64,000 nt of DNA, taken from Candidatus Competibacteraceae bacterium. GTDB lineage: Bacteria > Pseudomonadota > Gammaproteobacteria > Competibacterales > Competibacteraceae. Below are positions 19,201 to 26,694 of the stretch, piece by piece. Below the pieces are notes generated by a model that had not been told where the DNA came from, did no database searches, and saw only the letters and a list, made by a program, of their open reading frames with translations. The position numbers and the translations under genes were made by a program. Location of the stretch: assembly GCA_016712625.1 (NCBI GenBank), contig JADJQQ010000004.1, forward strand, positions 310,001 through 374,000, written 5' to 3'. Position 1 is the first letter of the stretch, and every line of letters starts with the position of its first letter.

Positions 19201-20253
19201 CAAGGCGTTTTTCAGCTATCAGGCTCAGCGCAATCGGAGCCGGGCCAGCTACAGCTGGCGGGGCAGCTCGACCCGATGAAACCACAGCTTAATCTAACGG
19301 TTACGGGTGAAAACTTTCAGGCGCTCAAAAGCACTGACTTGCAAGTCCAAGTCAGTCCCGACCTGAAAATCGACTTTACACCGCAGCTCTTGCGCGTCGA
19401 AGGGACAGTCACCGTTCCCCATGCCTTCCTCAGGCCCGGTGGTCAGCGGGCAGGCATAGTCAATACCTCTGGCGATGCGGTGATCGTCAAAGATCGCGAC
19501 GGTGAAGCGCCGCAAGCCAAAGGCGCGGGGATGGCGACGTATGCCGATGTGCGCGTGGTGCTCGGTAAAGATGTGTATCTGGAAACACCCGCGTTCAAAG
19601 GCAAACTGCAAGGGGATATCCGGGTGGTGGAAACACCGCAGTTGGCGCCTCGGGGCACGGGCAATGTCGAGGTTGTGGCTGGTAAGTATCGCATTTACGG
19701 GGAAGAAATAGAGATTCAACGCGGCCAATTGCTCTTTAGCAGTAGCCCGCTTGACAATCCAAGCCTGGAATTGCGGGTGGTGCGGCAAGAACGGGATATC
19801 ATTTCCGGTAACGAAATCATGGCTGGCGCGCAAATTCGCGGCACGGTCAAAAAACCCAAACTGACTTTCTTCTCCACGCCAACGATGTCCGATCCCGATG
19901 TTCTCGCTTACTTGGTGTTAGGTCGTGCTCCCGGCGGCTCCGGCACCGAAACGGCGATGCTGTTCAAGGCCGCCAGCGCCCTCGGTTCAGGCCAAACCGG
20001 CGGCGCTAGCAAAGGTCTGAGCGACGCTTTTGGGCTGGATTCCGCCGAACTGGGCAGTACTAGCCAGGGCGGCACCTCCTTTATGCTCGGCAAGAATCTG
20101 ACTCCAAGGCTTTATATCGGCTATGGCATCGGCTTGCTCAATGCGGTTAACACCTTCTTCCTCAAATATCGCTTTACCAAGCATCTCATGTTGGAATCGG
20201 CCACCAACTCTATTGGCACCGGTGGCGATTTCATCTACACCATCGAGCGTTGA
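16219..20253 (+). CDS. tamB: Translocation and assembly module inner-membrane subunit TamB
   Basis: 1344 residues (E. coli TamB is 1259). The start is GTG at 16219 within the tamA stop overlap. A Pro/Ala-rich cytoplasmic N-terminus is followed by one signal-anchor helix (VAVWLIGLPLVLLLLAFVLG, ~31-50) and a long series of beta-rich repeats. The C-terminal TamB/DUF490 domain (~980-1344) holds GTGNVEVVAGKYRIYGEEI, LDNPSLELRVVR, GTVKKPKLTFFSTPTMSDPDVLAYLVLGR and the final barrel-like YRFTKHLMLES. The protein spans the periplasm as a hydrophobic groove and joins TamA in the outer membrane. Internal near-repeats (PELGPTTVQF, PELGPATLQF; ~332 and ~395) show duplication of a repeat unit. The gene ends facing the flotillin gene with 62 bases between. 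Confidence 0.92.
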   Translation: MSAPPTSPPAPPSPKRSDNAAAPPAKTPSTLRRVAVWLIGLPLVLLLLAFVLGGIGITTETGLNALLGQAKRFLPGQLSYEKISGRLSGPLHIEGLRYEDGPLTVKLATADFDWQPTALLDRHLNIGRLQFEGLEIHLPPAQETPPSTGPVVLPEIQLPLGITVADLQGRNIRIVPAGAEPIQIDAIDLKAQSTADGLTIETLNIKAPLGEATLSGQINPTGNYPLKLDLVWQAPLAGFGAFQGQGVIEGALRDKLTLTHKVTGPATLELDGEVRRPLGKAAWSAKAKLDVADLKSLVPDLAGKPLTFKLDAAGVMAQFQGKGELSTNLPELGPTTVQFSAAGDPNAIKLNELRLAAPERAVTLLTQGEVQFDKGTLAWFKSQGELNAAVPELGPATLQFNVGGDLKTVKLDGLRLTAPDRPLALTAQGEVQLQDLRFKATGDWKALAWPLRGIPQVESPNGKFTAEGTPKDYRFELIANELRGPNIPKGNWTITGQGSDQAVRDVKLAGQTLEGALQAEAAATWAPTVGWQATISGQGINPGAHWKDVPGKLNFRLKTDGGLENAALRANVLLEELTGTLSGQKVAGNADVSLRDQNLTIRSLQINAGDTRLEASGALTERWDLTWKLNAPQLKSLVPSVSGSVVSNGKLSGSRTQPLIAANFTVNNLKQGDTQIQQLRGEANIDVGSASRSQLKVSGENLRLGGQKWKSLRLEGSGTAAAHELKAEMVGDPGSFLLALAGSLQTPDMLWQGRIMQLSAKDTVAGNWNLEKPATVRASAKEANLDAACLSSAPTRLCLQGQWRQAGDFNGRAQLSNLNPEQFKRFFPKDVALTTNINGEATASGKIGGALQGKLNLTIAPGNVSLQAQGRPVQIAFNGGNVQLDTNGRTATGQARLDLGPLGQMQANLQVQDPLGAARLNGKIDASITDLKIVSAFAPQVTEISGQVRANVAVGGTAAKPTLRGDIRLENANMTIQEAGLKLRNIQFAATSTGQGVFQLSGSAQSEPGQLQLAGQLDPMKPQLNLTVTGENFQALKSTDLQVQVSPDLKIDFTPQLLRVEGTVTVPHAFLRPGGQRAGIVNTSGDAVIVKDRDGEAPQAKGAGMATYADVRVVLGKDVYLETPAFKGKLQGDIRVVETPQLAPRGTGNVEVVAGKYRIYGEEIEIQRGQLLFSSSPLDNPSLELRVVRQERDIISGNEIMAGAQIRGTVKKPKLTFFSTPTMSDPDVLAYLVLGRAPGGSGTETAMLFKAASALGSGQTGGASKGLSDAFGLDSAELGSTSQGGTSFMLGKNLTPRLYIGYGIGLLNAVNTFFLKYRFTKHLMLESATNSIGTGGDFIYTIER

Positions 20254-20315
20254 GCTTGCAATTAGCTGTCAGGACGGCTCACCGCCCGATAGCGCGCCCG
20301 ATGCGACCACCGTGC

Positions 20316-22031
20316 TTAAGGGATCACAGGATTATTCCAGGCGTTGAAACTCGTCCCTTTCCCCGTGGTTGCCCCTGACGCGATGTCCTGTCGCACCACT
20401 TCGACTAAACCATTCAAGCTACCGCCCTTCATGCCGATTTCACCGAGCACCGCATCAAGAATCGGCTGCTGAGCGCGATAGGCCAGCGCCGCCGCCACCG
20501 CCTGTTCGGCAAGATTACCGCCGCCGCCACTAGCTCCACTATCAGCGTTGGCGGCTGACCCTCCCGCTCCCCCGCGATTGAGGCCATCGACTTGCACGAT
20601 CTTAATGCCGTCGATTTTTTCGAGCGGTTTGACCGATGCTTCAATGATGGCCGGCAATACCTCCAACAGCTTCATCTTGACCTGCATGGCGATTTGTTCG
20701 GCCGCCAAGGTATTGAGCGCCGCGTTGCGCATTTCGATCCCCTTGGCGTCCACCTGATACTGCACCTGTTGGGCTTCCGCTTTGATTTTCACGGCTTGGG
20801 CGTGATTTTCGGCGGCATCCTTCTCCGCTTCAGCGGCAACGCGGACACCGATGGCTTGTTGTTGAGCGTCCTGATCAGCCACCACCAGCGCCACTTGCTT
20901 TTCGCGCTCGGCCACCGCCACTTCGCGCGCCGTTTTCACCTGTTCCTCGGCGCGGGCCGCCAGCGCGCGGGCTTCATTCGCTTGCTTTTCGGCCTCGGAC
21001 TGGGCCTTGGATTTTTCGGCGACGGAAATCAACCGCTCCTGATCCGCCAATGTCGTCTGCTTTTCCTGCTCGATCTTGGCGACTTGCAAATCCCGAGTCG
21101 CCTCGATCTGGCGCTGCTGGACCGCGCGATTCTTCTCGACTTCCGCCTCTTTCACCTGACGCTCGGCCTCAATCTTGGCCTGCTGGGCTTCGCGCTCCCG
21201 CTGGGCGTTGATGCTGGCCACTTCCGCTGTCTGTTGGGCTTGGCGAGTGGCGACTTCCTGTTGTTGCTGTAAGGTGGCAAAGGTTTGATCTTTTTCGATG
21301 GTCAACTTGAGTTGGGTCGCTTCGAAATTCTTTTTGGCAATGGCAACCGCCGTATCCTGTTCGATCTCGTTGCGTTCCTTGGCGCGCTGCTGGGTTTGCT
21401 GGGTCAGCTTGGTCAGACCTTCGGCGTCGAAAGCGTTCTGGGCGTCGAAATACTTGATCGGGGTTTGATCGAGCCGAGTCAGGCTGACCGATTCCAGTTC
21501 CAAGCCATTCTTGAGTAGATCCTCCGAGACTGCATTTTGCACTGCTTGAATGAAGTCGGCGCGCTTGTCGAGCAACTGGTGCATGCTCATCGACACCGCG
21601 GCCGCGCGCAGCGCATCGACGAATTTATCTTCCACCAGTTCTTTTAACGAATCGGGGTGCATGGTGCGCTGGCCCAAGGTCTGCGCCGCGTTGGCGACGC
21701 CCTCGACGCTGGGAATCACTCGCACGAAAAACGCCGCCACTGCATCCACCCGCAAGCGATCCAGGGTAATCAAACTGTCGGTCCCGGCGCGCGACACTTC
21801 CAGCTTGAGCGTGTTCATGTTGATGTTCACGCACTCATGAAATACCGGCAACATAACCGCGCCGCCATCCATCACCACCTTCTGACCGCCCAAGCCGGTA
21901 CGGACGAAGGCCAATTCTTTGGACGAACGGCGGTATAGCCGCGCGAACACCAAACCGATAGTAAACAGCCCGATGAGGATGATTGCGGCCAACAGGCCGA
22001 TTTCCATCAAGTGATTCATGCTTTTTTCCAT
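20316..22031 (-). CDS. yqiK: Flotillin-like SPFH/band 7 protein (YqiK family)
   Basis: 571 residues. One N-terminal membrane helix (IGLLAAIILIGLFTIGLVFARLY split over ~11-33), then a YqiK signature (RRSSKELAFVRTGLGGQKVV), SPFH domain (~35-215), a very long Glu/Gln/Ala-rich coiled coil (~215-450) and a flotillin C-terminal domain (~455-520) with LPAIIEASVKPLEKIDGIKIV. A Gly/Ser-rich linker and a short tail end the protein. Flotillins form oligomeric membrane assemblies linked to membrane fluidity and envelope integrity. The gene ends the operon RHH-like protein-pspA-yqiJ-yqiK, an arrangement known to link flotillins to the Psp response. The Met at 22031 is used. Met at 22019 with GGAA upstream is equally possible. 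Confidence 0.92.
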   Translation of the reverse strand: MEKSMNHLMEIGLLAAIILIGLFTIGLVFARLYRRSSKELAFVRTGLGGQKVVMDGGAVMLPVFHECVNINMNTLKLEVSRAGTDSLITLDRLRVDAVAAFFVRVIPSVEGVANAAQTLGQRTMHPDSLKELVEDKFVDALRAAAVSMSMHQLLDKRADFIQAVQNAVSEDLLKNGLELESVSLTRLDQTPIKYFDAQNAFDAEGLTKLTQQTQQRAKERNEIEQDTAVAIAKKNFEATQLKLTIEKDQTFATLQQQQEVATRQAQQTAEVASINAQREREAQQAKIEAERQVKEAEVEKNRAVQQRQIEATRDLQVAKIEQEKQTTLADQERLISVAEKSKAQSEAEKQANEARALAARAEEQVKTAREVAVAEREKQVALVVADQDAQQQAIGVRVAAEAEKDAAENHAQAVKIKAEAQQVQYQVDAKGIEMRNAALNTLAAEQIAMQVKMKLLEVLPAIIEASVKPLEKIDGIKIVQVDGLNRGGAGGSAANADSGASGGGGNLAEQAVAAALAYRAQQPILDAVLGEIGMKGGSLNGLVEVVRQDIASGATTGKGTSFNAWNNPVIP

Positions 22032-22049
22032 GGTGGTCAGAACAATCTA

Positions 22050-22686
22050 TCAGAGGAGATCAGGACGGGGATTGGCGATGGCCACAAAACGCGACCCCGA
22101 AATTTGCTTGATCAATAACACCGACTCAGCGGGGCCGAACCGAATATCGGGGCCGTCCGGCTCGACTCGGACGTACAATGTTTGGCCGTAATCACTTTTG
22201 ACTCGCGCCTCGGCGGGATAACCGGCCCGCGCAGTGCCATTGACGATCACCGCAACACGCCCCACTAAGCTATCGAAGGAAACGGCGGAGGTTTCATCGC
22301 GCGGGATCAGGCGGGCAATCGCCGCGCCCGACAGTCGCACCACCGGCAACGCGCCGAGAAAGGCCGCGACGGTGGACACCGGCGTCGGTGGATAGAAACC
22401 AAGTCCGCCATAAGACCGTGGCGTTGATGATATAACCGATCAGTGCGAACGCGGTGAGCAGCACCACCAACAACACCAGAATCGGCACTTTGCCGACATG
22501 GAGCCAACCCAGCCAGGAATCGGACAGGCCTTCAACCCCGTGGGCCGCATCGGGAATGAGATGGTCGATCCAGCCAGATAAACTCATACCGACCAGTAGC
22601 GCCAAGCCTTCAACCACGGCGATGGCGACCAGCAGCATCACCGCCATGGTAAAAGGCCAAGATTCCGGCGCTAAAAATAATTCCAT
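22050..22686 (-). CDS. yqiJ: YqiJ-family inner-membrane protein (OB-fold), apparent 1-base frameshift near 22397
   Basis: The N-terminal part is read from the ATG at 22686 (GGAGG 7 bases upstream): MELFLAPESWPF, two membrane helices (~9-35, ~65-90) and VLWRTWF. The frame then fails. The C-terminal part continues in another frame (STVAAFLGALPVVRLSG, IPRDETSAVSFDSLVGRVAVI, ending NPRPDLL at 22050). Removing one T from the TTT run (22396-22398) joins them as RTWFYPPTPVSTVAAFLG. The repaired protein is 211 residues, against 209 for E. coli YqiJ, with three helices and a cytoplasmic NfeD-like OB domain. YqiJ partners the flotillin YqiK, whose gene follows by 18 bases. Repair of the family pattern suggests a sequence error rather than decay. 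Confidence 0.8.
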
Positions 22687-22708
22687 TTGACGTTCCTCCC
22701 GTTTGACC

Positions 22709-23377
22709 TTAGGTCCCCCGCGCCGCTTTGAGAGCGGCCAGACGCTCGGCAATCCGGTTATTGCGATGCAAATCCGCCAACTCCTTGAGCTTGCCGGCCT
22801 CCTGATTGAGACCGCCCGGCAGGCTCATCGCGCCCGTTTGCCGCGCCAGCACCCGGCCAAACGCCGATTCTGCGTCATCGACCCGCGTTTGCCGTTCCAA
22901 CCCGCCTTGTAACGCCGTTGAAACTACTGGGTTGTTCAGGCTAGCTTGATAATCAATCAGCGTTTGATCCAGTTCGCGCTTCTTGGCGAGCAAGGCCACG
23001 ATATAGCTTTCTAGTTCCTTGCCGCGTTCAGTTTGCTCGTCGAGATTCTTTTGCAGCACCGGCAACAAATCCTCAATGTCGGCCTGCCGCCCGATGGCGG
23101 ACTTCGCCAGATCGTCACGCTGCTCAGCCAAGGCGGTATCGATTTGTTCGCTTAACTTCTCATGCTCGGTATTCAATTTCGCCATCTGCGACATGACTAA
23201 ATGTTTGGCGGCTTCTGCTTTGCCGAGATCGATCCTGACCTCCGCCGCCACCTGTTCAATCTCGCGGATCGCTTGCGCCATCGTCGCTTCCGGCAGCAGA
23301 GTCTCGGCTCGGTCAAACAAGGCGTGGGCGCTGCCCACCAGGATTCGGGAAACACGGGTTGCGAAGCTCTCAGCCAT
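22709..23377 (-). CDS. PspA/IM30 family protein
   Basis: 222 residues. The start at 23377 (MAESFATRVSRILVG) has a strong GGGGAGGAG 7 bases upstream. The protein is almost wholly alpha-helical with PspA-like features: an N-terminal amphipathic segment, MAQAIREIEQVAAEVRIDLGKAEA (~35-58) and a long coiled coil to ~150. PspA/IM30 proteins form ESCRT-III-like polymers on the inner leaflet of damaged membranes. In other PspA proteins an N-terminal helix also restrains PspF, but no pspF is near. Start and the preceding gene's stop overlap by 8 bases, and yqiJ follows 22 bases later, so the three form one unit with flotillin. The sequence is divergent from enterobacterial PspA. The family assignment rests on pattern and context. 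Confidence 0.8.
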   Translation of the reverse strand: MAESFATRVSRILVGSAHALFDRAETLLPEATMAQAIREIEQVAAEVRIDLGKAEAAKHLVMSQMAKLNTEHEKLSEQIDTALAEQRDDLAKSAIGRQADIEDLLPVLQKNLDEQTERGKELESYIVALLAKKRELDQTLIDYQASLNNPVVSTALQGGLERQTRVDDAESAFGRVLARQTGAMSLPGGLNQEAGKLKELADLHRNNRIAERLAALKAARGT

Positions 23378-23885
23378 TAATGTGCTCCTCCCCTTTGCGG
23401 GCTGCAATAATTTGAACGATCTCGATCACATCTGGCAGGTAATGAGCAAGGATTTCACGGTCATAGGTTGCCGGGTTGGTGGTGACGGCGGCGCGTAACA
23501 GGGTGGTAAGCAGTCGAAAACCCTGCTGGGCGAGAATCGCCTCGACTTCCACCGCTTTCTCTTGATCCCCCTCCCCGCTCAGACGCGTCGATATCAAGGT
23601 CGCCATGAGCTGCGGCGACCATTCGGCCACCGCGCTCACCAAATCCGAATGCGCCTTCTGCTTGCGCTCGTAGGCGGCGATGGCATCAAGAAACGGCTGC
23701 GCTAGGCCCCGCATCCAAGCCGAACACATTTCAGGGCTAGCCATGCCGGCTTCCTGCCTGCGGATTCGCGCCAGCAACGCCCGCAGCTTCTCGCTAGGCG
23801 TTTTGGCGTCTGCCTCATTGATGGATAGCAACCACTGAAAATCTTCATCTGGAACCCGGATGGAGATAGTTTGCATTTGGGCCAT
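23370..23885 (-). CDS. Hypothetical protein with ribbon-helix-helix-like N-terminus, first gene of the PspA/flotillin operon
   Basis: 171 residues, not recognised as a named family. The N-terminus MAQMQTISIRVPDEDFQWL resembles the beta-strand plus helix of ribbon-helix-helix DNA-binding proteins, continuing with TPSEKLRALLARIRRQE. The remainder is helical (PFLDAIAAYERKQKAHSDLV, VEVEAILAQQGFRLLTTLLRAAV broken over ~60-150). It has no signal peptide or membrane helix, so it is cytoplasmic. It overlaps pspA by 8 bases. An autoregulator of the operon or an adaptor for PspA is conceivable, but only the position supports this. The ~60 bases upstream are AT-rich (TAATAAATGAATGCATTTG region), suitable for a promoter. 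Confidence 0.7.
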   Translation of the reverse strand: MAQMQTISIRVPDEDFQWLLSINEADAKTPSEKLRALLARIRRQEAGMASPEMCSAWMRGLAQPFLDAIAAYERKQKAHSDLVSAVAEWSPQLMATLISTRLSGEGDQEKAVEVEAILAQQGFRLLTTLLRAAVTTNPATYDREILAHYLPDVIEIVQIIAARKGEEHING

Positions 23886-24105
23886 AATTGCCTCTAATTC
23901 GCAACGAACGAGTGCATAAATTAATAAATGAATGCATTTGTATGCATTATATTAATATCGCCTGCTTAATGTCAAATTTAGCGGACGCACGGCCGAATGA
24001 TTCACCGCTGCGAAACTGATTCTGCCGAGATCGAAGGGGAAGTAAAACAGAGGACCGGACAGCGCCGACTAATAAGCCGAGCTGAGAGCTTGAAGGTGAT
24101 TTAGT

Positions 24106-24131
24106 AGCGATAGCAAGCGCTTGCTATCGCT
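24106..24131. terminator. Perfect 26-base palindrome, probable hairpin after the thioredoxin-fold gene
   Basis: The two 13-base halves (AGCGATAGCAAGC and its exact complement) meet with no spacer. It lies 32 bases beyond the stop of the minus-strand gene at 24164 and 220 bases upstream of the next operon. There is no T-run on either side, so it may be a weak terminator or a dimer-binding site. No other gene is visible in 23886-24163. Confidence 0.45.
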
Positions 24132-24163
24132 CAAGTGTGGGTTATTGGAGGAAAAGCCTTGCG

Positions 24164-24748
24164 CTATCCACCGTAATAATCCGGTTCATTCCCGGCGATC
24201 CATTTGATATTGCAACCTAGGCTGGGCTTTTGGTTGGCCGTAACAGGTTGGCCCGCCAGCACGGCCTCCACCGCCGCGCGCAAATCGGCGCCGGTCACCG
24301 GGATGGAATTGCCCGGCCGACTGCCATCAAACTGGCCGCGATAAACCAGCTTGCGGTTGGCATCGAACAGGAAAAAATCCGGGGTGCAGGCTGCCCGATA
24401 CGCTTTGGCCACGGCTTGACTTTCGTCATAAAGATAAGGGAAAGAAAAACCGAGGGCTTTGGCATCCTCGGCGATCCGCGCCGGGCTATCATCGGGATAG
24501 TTGGCGGCGTCGTTGGCGCAAATCGCCACGCTCGCTAATCCCCTGCCGCCACAATCCGCCGTGAAGTGCGCCAGCTCGCTTCGAATATGTTTGACAAACG
24601 GGCAATGGTTGGAAATAAACATCACCAGCAAGGCCGGACTCCCTTGAAAATCAGCGAGGGCCACGGTTTTACCCGTCGCTGGCTCTGGTAGGTTAAAATT
24701 TGGAGCGGCCGTTCCCAAGGTCCGCATGGTAGAGGGAGTTTGCGCCAT
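24164..24748 (-). CDS. Thioredoxin-fold (AhpC/TSA-like) protein
   Basis: 194 residues, no signal peptide. The start at 24748 has GAGG 8 bases upstream. Thioredoxin/peroxiredoxin fold: APNFNLPEPATGKTVALADF, LLVMFISNHCPFVKH with Cys49, DDSPARIAEDAKALGFSFPYLYDESQ, a cis-Pro loop CTPDFFLFDANRKLVYRGQ broken over ~118-137, and a C-terminal PSLGCNIKW with a second cysteine (~179). The HCPFVKH sequence has one cysteine where thioredoxins have two, so activity would resemble an atypical peroxiredoxin with the C-terminal cysteine resolving. This conserved type is often annotated simply as thioredoxin family protein. It is divergent from degQ. A role in oxidative defence is inferred from the fold only. 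Confidence 0.82.
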   Translation of the reverse strand: MAQTPSTMRTLGTAAPNFNLPEPATGKTVALADFQGSPALLVMFISNHCPFVKHIRSELAHFTADCGGRGLASVAICANDAANYPDDSPARIAEDAKALGFSFPYLYDESQAVAKAYRAACTPDFFLFDANRKLVYRGQFDGSRPGNSIPVTGADLRAAVEAVLAGQPVTANQKPSLGCNIKWIAGNEPDYYGG

Positions 24749-24957
24749 GATTTTTACCTCAAAAGGTTAGTGATCTTTCATAATAAGGTGGCTTGGAGCC
24801 GTCATTAAGCCCTGTGTTCCGTGGGAAATCACCGCCACCGCTCGGCGAACCAACCCGGCGGGCCACGGTCAATCCCGACAAGATGGATAAACTTTCAACG
24901 CCTCCGCTTGGATTTGAGCTGGTTTGAATTATCAATCGTCATCACTGGAGAAATTTC

Positions 24958-26355
24958 ATGCATGTAAAACAGCCATTCTGGCTGGTCGCCATTCTTGGCT
25001 TGCTGTGGAATACCCTCACCTGGGCAGCGGAATATCCTGACTTCGTAACTTTGGTCGAAAAATACAGTCCAGCGGTCGTCAGCATTCAAACCAAATCCGA
25101 TCCTAAAGAGCGGTCGAAGCGCGGCCATCCGGCCATTCCAGAGAACAGTCCGTTTTACGATTACTTCAAACGCTTCTTCGACGAGATGCCCGACATGCCC
25201 ACCGAACAGCTGACTTCGGTCGGCTCCGGTTTCATTATTTCCGCGGACGGTTACGTTGTCACCAACGCGCACGTGGTCGAAGACATGGCGAGCATCGTCG
25301 TGGGTCTCTCGGACGGCGCCGAGTTGAGCGCGCAAGTCATTGGCAAGGACAAACGGAGCGACATTGCTTTATTAAAGATCAAAACCGATACGACGCTGCC
25401 CGCCGTTAAATTCGGTGACGCCCGCAAAACAAAAGTCGGCCAGTGGGTGCTGGCCATTGGCTCGCCATTCGGCTTCAAGCGTACCGCGACCCAAGGCATC
25501 ATCAGCGCGTTGGGCCGCAATCTGCCCACCGACAACTACGTTCCTTTCATTCAAACCGACGCTGCCGTTAATCCCGGCAATTCGGGTGGGCCGCTGTTCA
25601 ATCTGGACGGTGAAGTCATCGGCGTCAATTCACAAATTTACAGCCGTTCCGGCGGTTATCAAGGGGTATCCTTCGCCATTCCCATCGACGTGGCGATGGA
25701 GGTGGTCGATCAGCTGAAGGCTGGCGGCAAAGTCAGCCGCGGTTGGCTGGGCGTATTGATTCAGGAAATGACCCCGGAACTGGCCCAATCCTTCGGCCTC
25801 GACAAACCGCGCGGCGCCCTGGTCGGGCAAGTCTTGGCGGAGGGACCCGCGCAAGGCGCCGGCATCAAGGTCGGCGACATCATCATCGCGTTCAATGGCC
25901 AACCGGTACAACATTCCAGCGATCTGCCGCTGATGGTCGGCCGCACCCGGCCAGGGATCAGTATCCCATTGACGGTGATCCGCGAGGGTAAAGAGCTTTC
26001 CCTGAGCGTTCAAATCGCGCAATTGCCGGACGAAGCCAAGCTACAGCAAGCCGTGGTGGAATCACCGACCACCAATCGCCTGGGGCTGGCGGTGGCCGAA
26101 TTGCCGCCTGACAAGCGCAAGCAAGGGACCACTGGCGTGCTGGTTAAGGATGTCGATGATGGGCCAGCGGCCAACGCGGGTATTCGGCCGGGGGACATCA
26201 TCAATCGAATCAACAACATCGACGTGAATGACATGAAGCAGTTTGCTGATTTGATCGAGCAGTTACCAGCCGGTCGGCCGATACCGGTCTTAGTGCGCCG
26301 GGAAAATGGCGCTCTGTTTCTAGCGCTGACCATTCCCGCGGAAAACAAGAATTGA
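24958..26355 (+). CDS. degQ: Periplasmic serine endoprotease DegQ/MucD (HtrA family)
   Basis: 465 residues. Signal peptide MHVKQPFWLVAILGLLWNTL, cut after TWA. The trypsin-like domain (~30-260) has the catalytic triad His105 (VTNAHVV), Asp135 (SDIALLK) and Ser209 (NPGNSGGP). Two PDZ domains follow (~270-360 and ~375-460; SRGWLGVLIQEM, GPAQGAGIKVGDIIIAFNG, GPAANAGIRPGDIINRIN). HtrA proteins degrade misfolded envelope proteins and also act as chaperones. The length and pattern fit the DegP/DegQ/MucD group with two PDZ domains rather than DegS with one. GGAG lies 7 bases before the start. No rseA/rseB or algU genes are adjacent, and I see no clear sigma-E promoter in the 209-base upstream gap. 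A strong hairpin follows at 26380. Confidence 0.93.
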   Translation: MHVKQPFWLVAILGLLWNTLTWAAEYPDFVTLVEKYSPAVVSIQTKSDPKERSKRGHPAIPENSPFYDYFKRFFDEMPDMPTEQLTSVGSGFIISADGYVVTNAHVVEDMASIVVGLSDGAELSAQVIGKDKRSDIALLKIKTDTTLPAVKFGDARKTKVGQWVLAIGSPFGFKRTATQGIISALGRNLPTDNYVPFIQTDAAVNPGNSGGPLFNLDGEVIGVNSQIYSRSGGYQGVSFAIPIDVAMEVVDQLKAGGKVSRGWLGVLIQEMTPELAQSFGLDKPRGALVGQVLAEGPAQGAGIKVGDIIIAFNGQPVQHSSDLPLMVGRTRPGISIPLTVIREGKELSLSVQIAQLPDEAKLQQAVVESPTTNRLGLAVAELPPDKRKQGTTGVLVKDVDDGPAANAGIRPGDIINRINNIDVNDMKQFADLIEQLPAGRPIPVLVRRENGALFLALTIPAENKN

Positions 26356-26379
26356 TTCTTGGTTTTTAGTGGTGCGCAT

Positions 26380-26406
26380 CGCGCCTCCTCGCAAGCAGGA
26401 GGCGCG
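26380..26406 (+). terminator. Hairpin terminator after degQ
   Basis: CGCGCCTCCT and AGGAGGCGCG form a perfect 10-base-pair stem around a 7-base loop, 25 bases after the degQ stop. The following GGTTTGCTT is only weakly T-rich, so it is a strong hairpin with an imperfect tail. Confidence 0.65.
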
Positions 26407-26560
26407 GGTTTGCTTGAGCCCCTCCCGCTGTCAGCGGCGTTCCCCGACCCAACAACACCACCGCCAAGGGTAGCCCCGACATTAACCTGAAAGAAACGGC
26501 TTTTTTTTCGCCATAACCATCCAACGACCACTCAACTACCCCGCCACTTCCGGTTATCGG

Positions 26561-26566
26561 TATAAT
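26561..26566 (+). promoter_or_regulatory. Possible -10 box upstream of acnB
   Basis: A consensus TATAAT in an AT-rich patch 129 bases before acnB. No good -35 hexamer lies 16-18 bases upstream, so an activator or another arrangement would be needed. The rest of the gap 26407-26694 shows no gene. Confidence 0.3.
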
Positions 26567-26694
26567 TTAAATTCCTTTCCTCCAATAGGGAAAGTCAATA
26601 TCAACCGCCGGCGTTCCAACCGGGAACCACTAACCCTCATCACTACCTGTCGGCGTTCCCCCGCGGGGCCGCCCCACGATTAAAGAGGCTTTCC

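Noticed and set aside
20592..21272. Long plus-strand frame of 226 codons rich in Leu/Phe
   Set aside because: It is the antisense of the repetitive coiled coil of the flotillin gene. The repeat composition keeps the opposite frame open.
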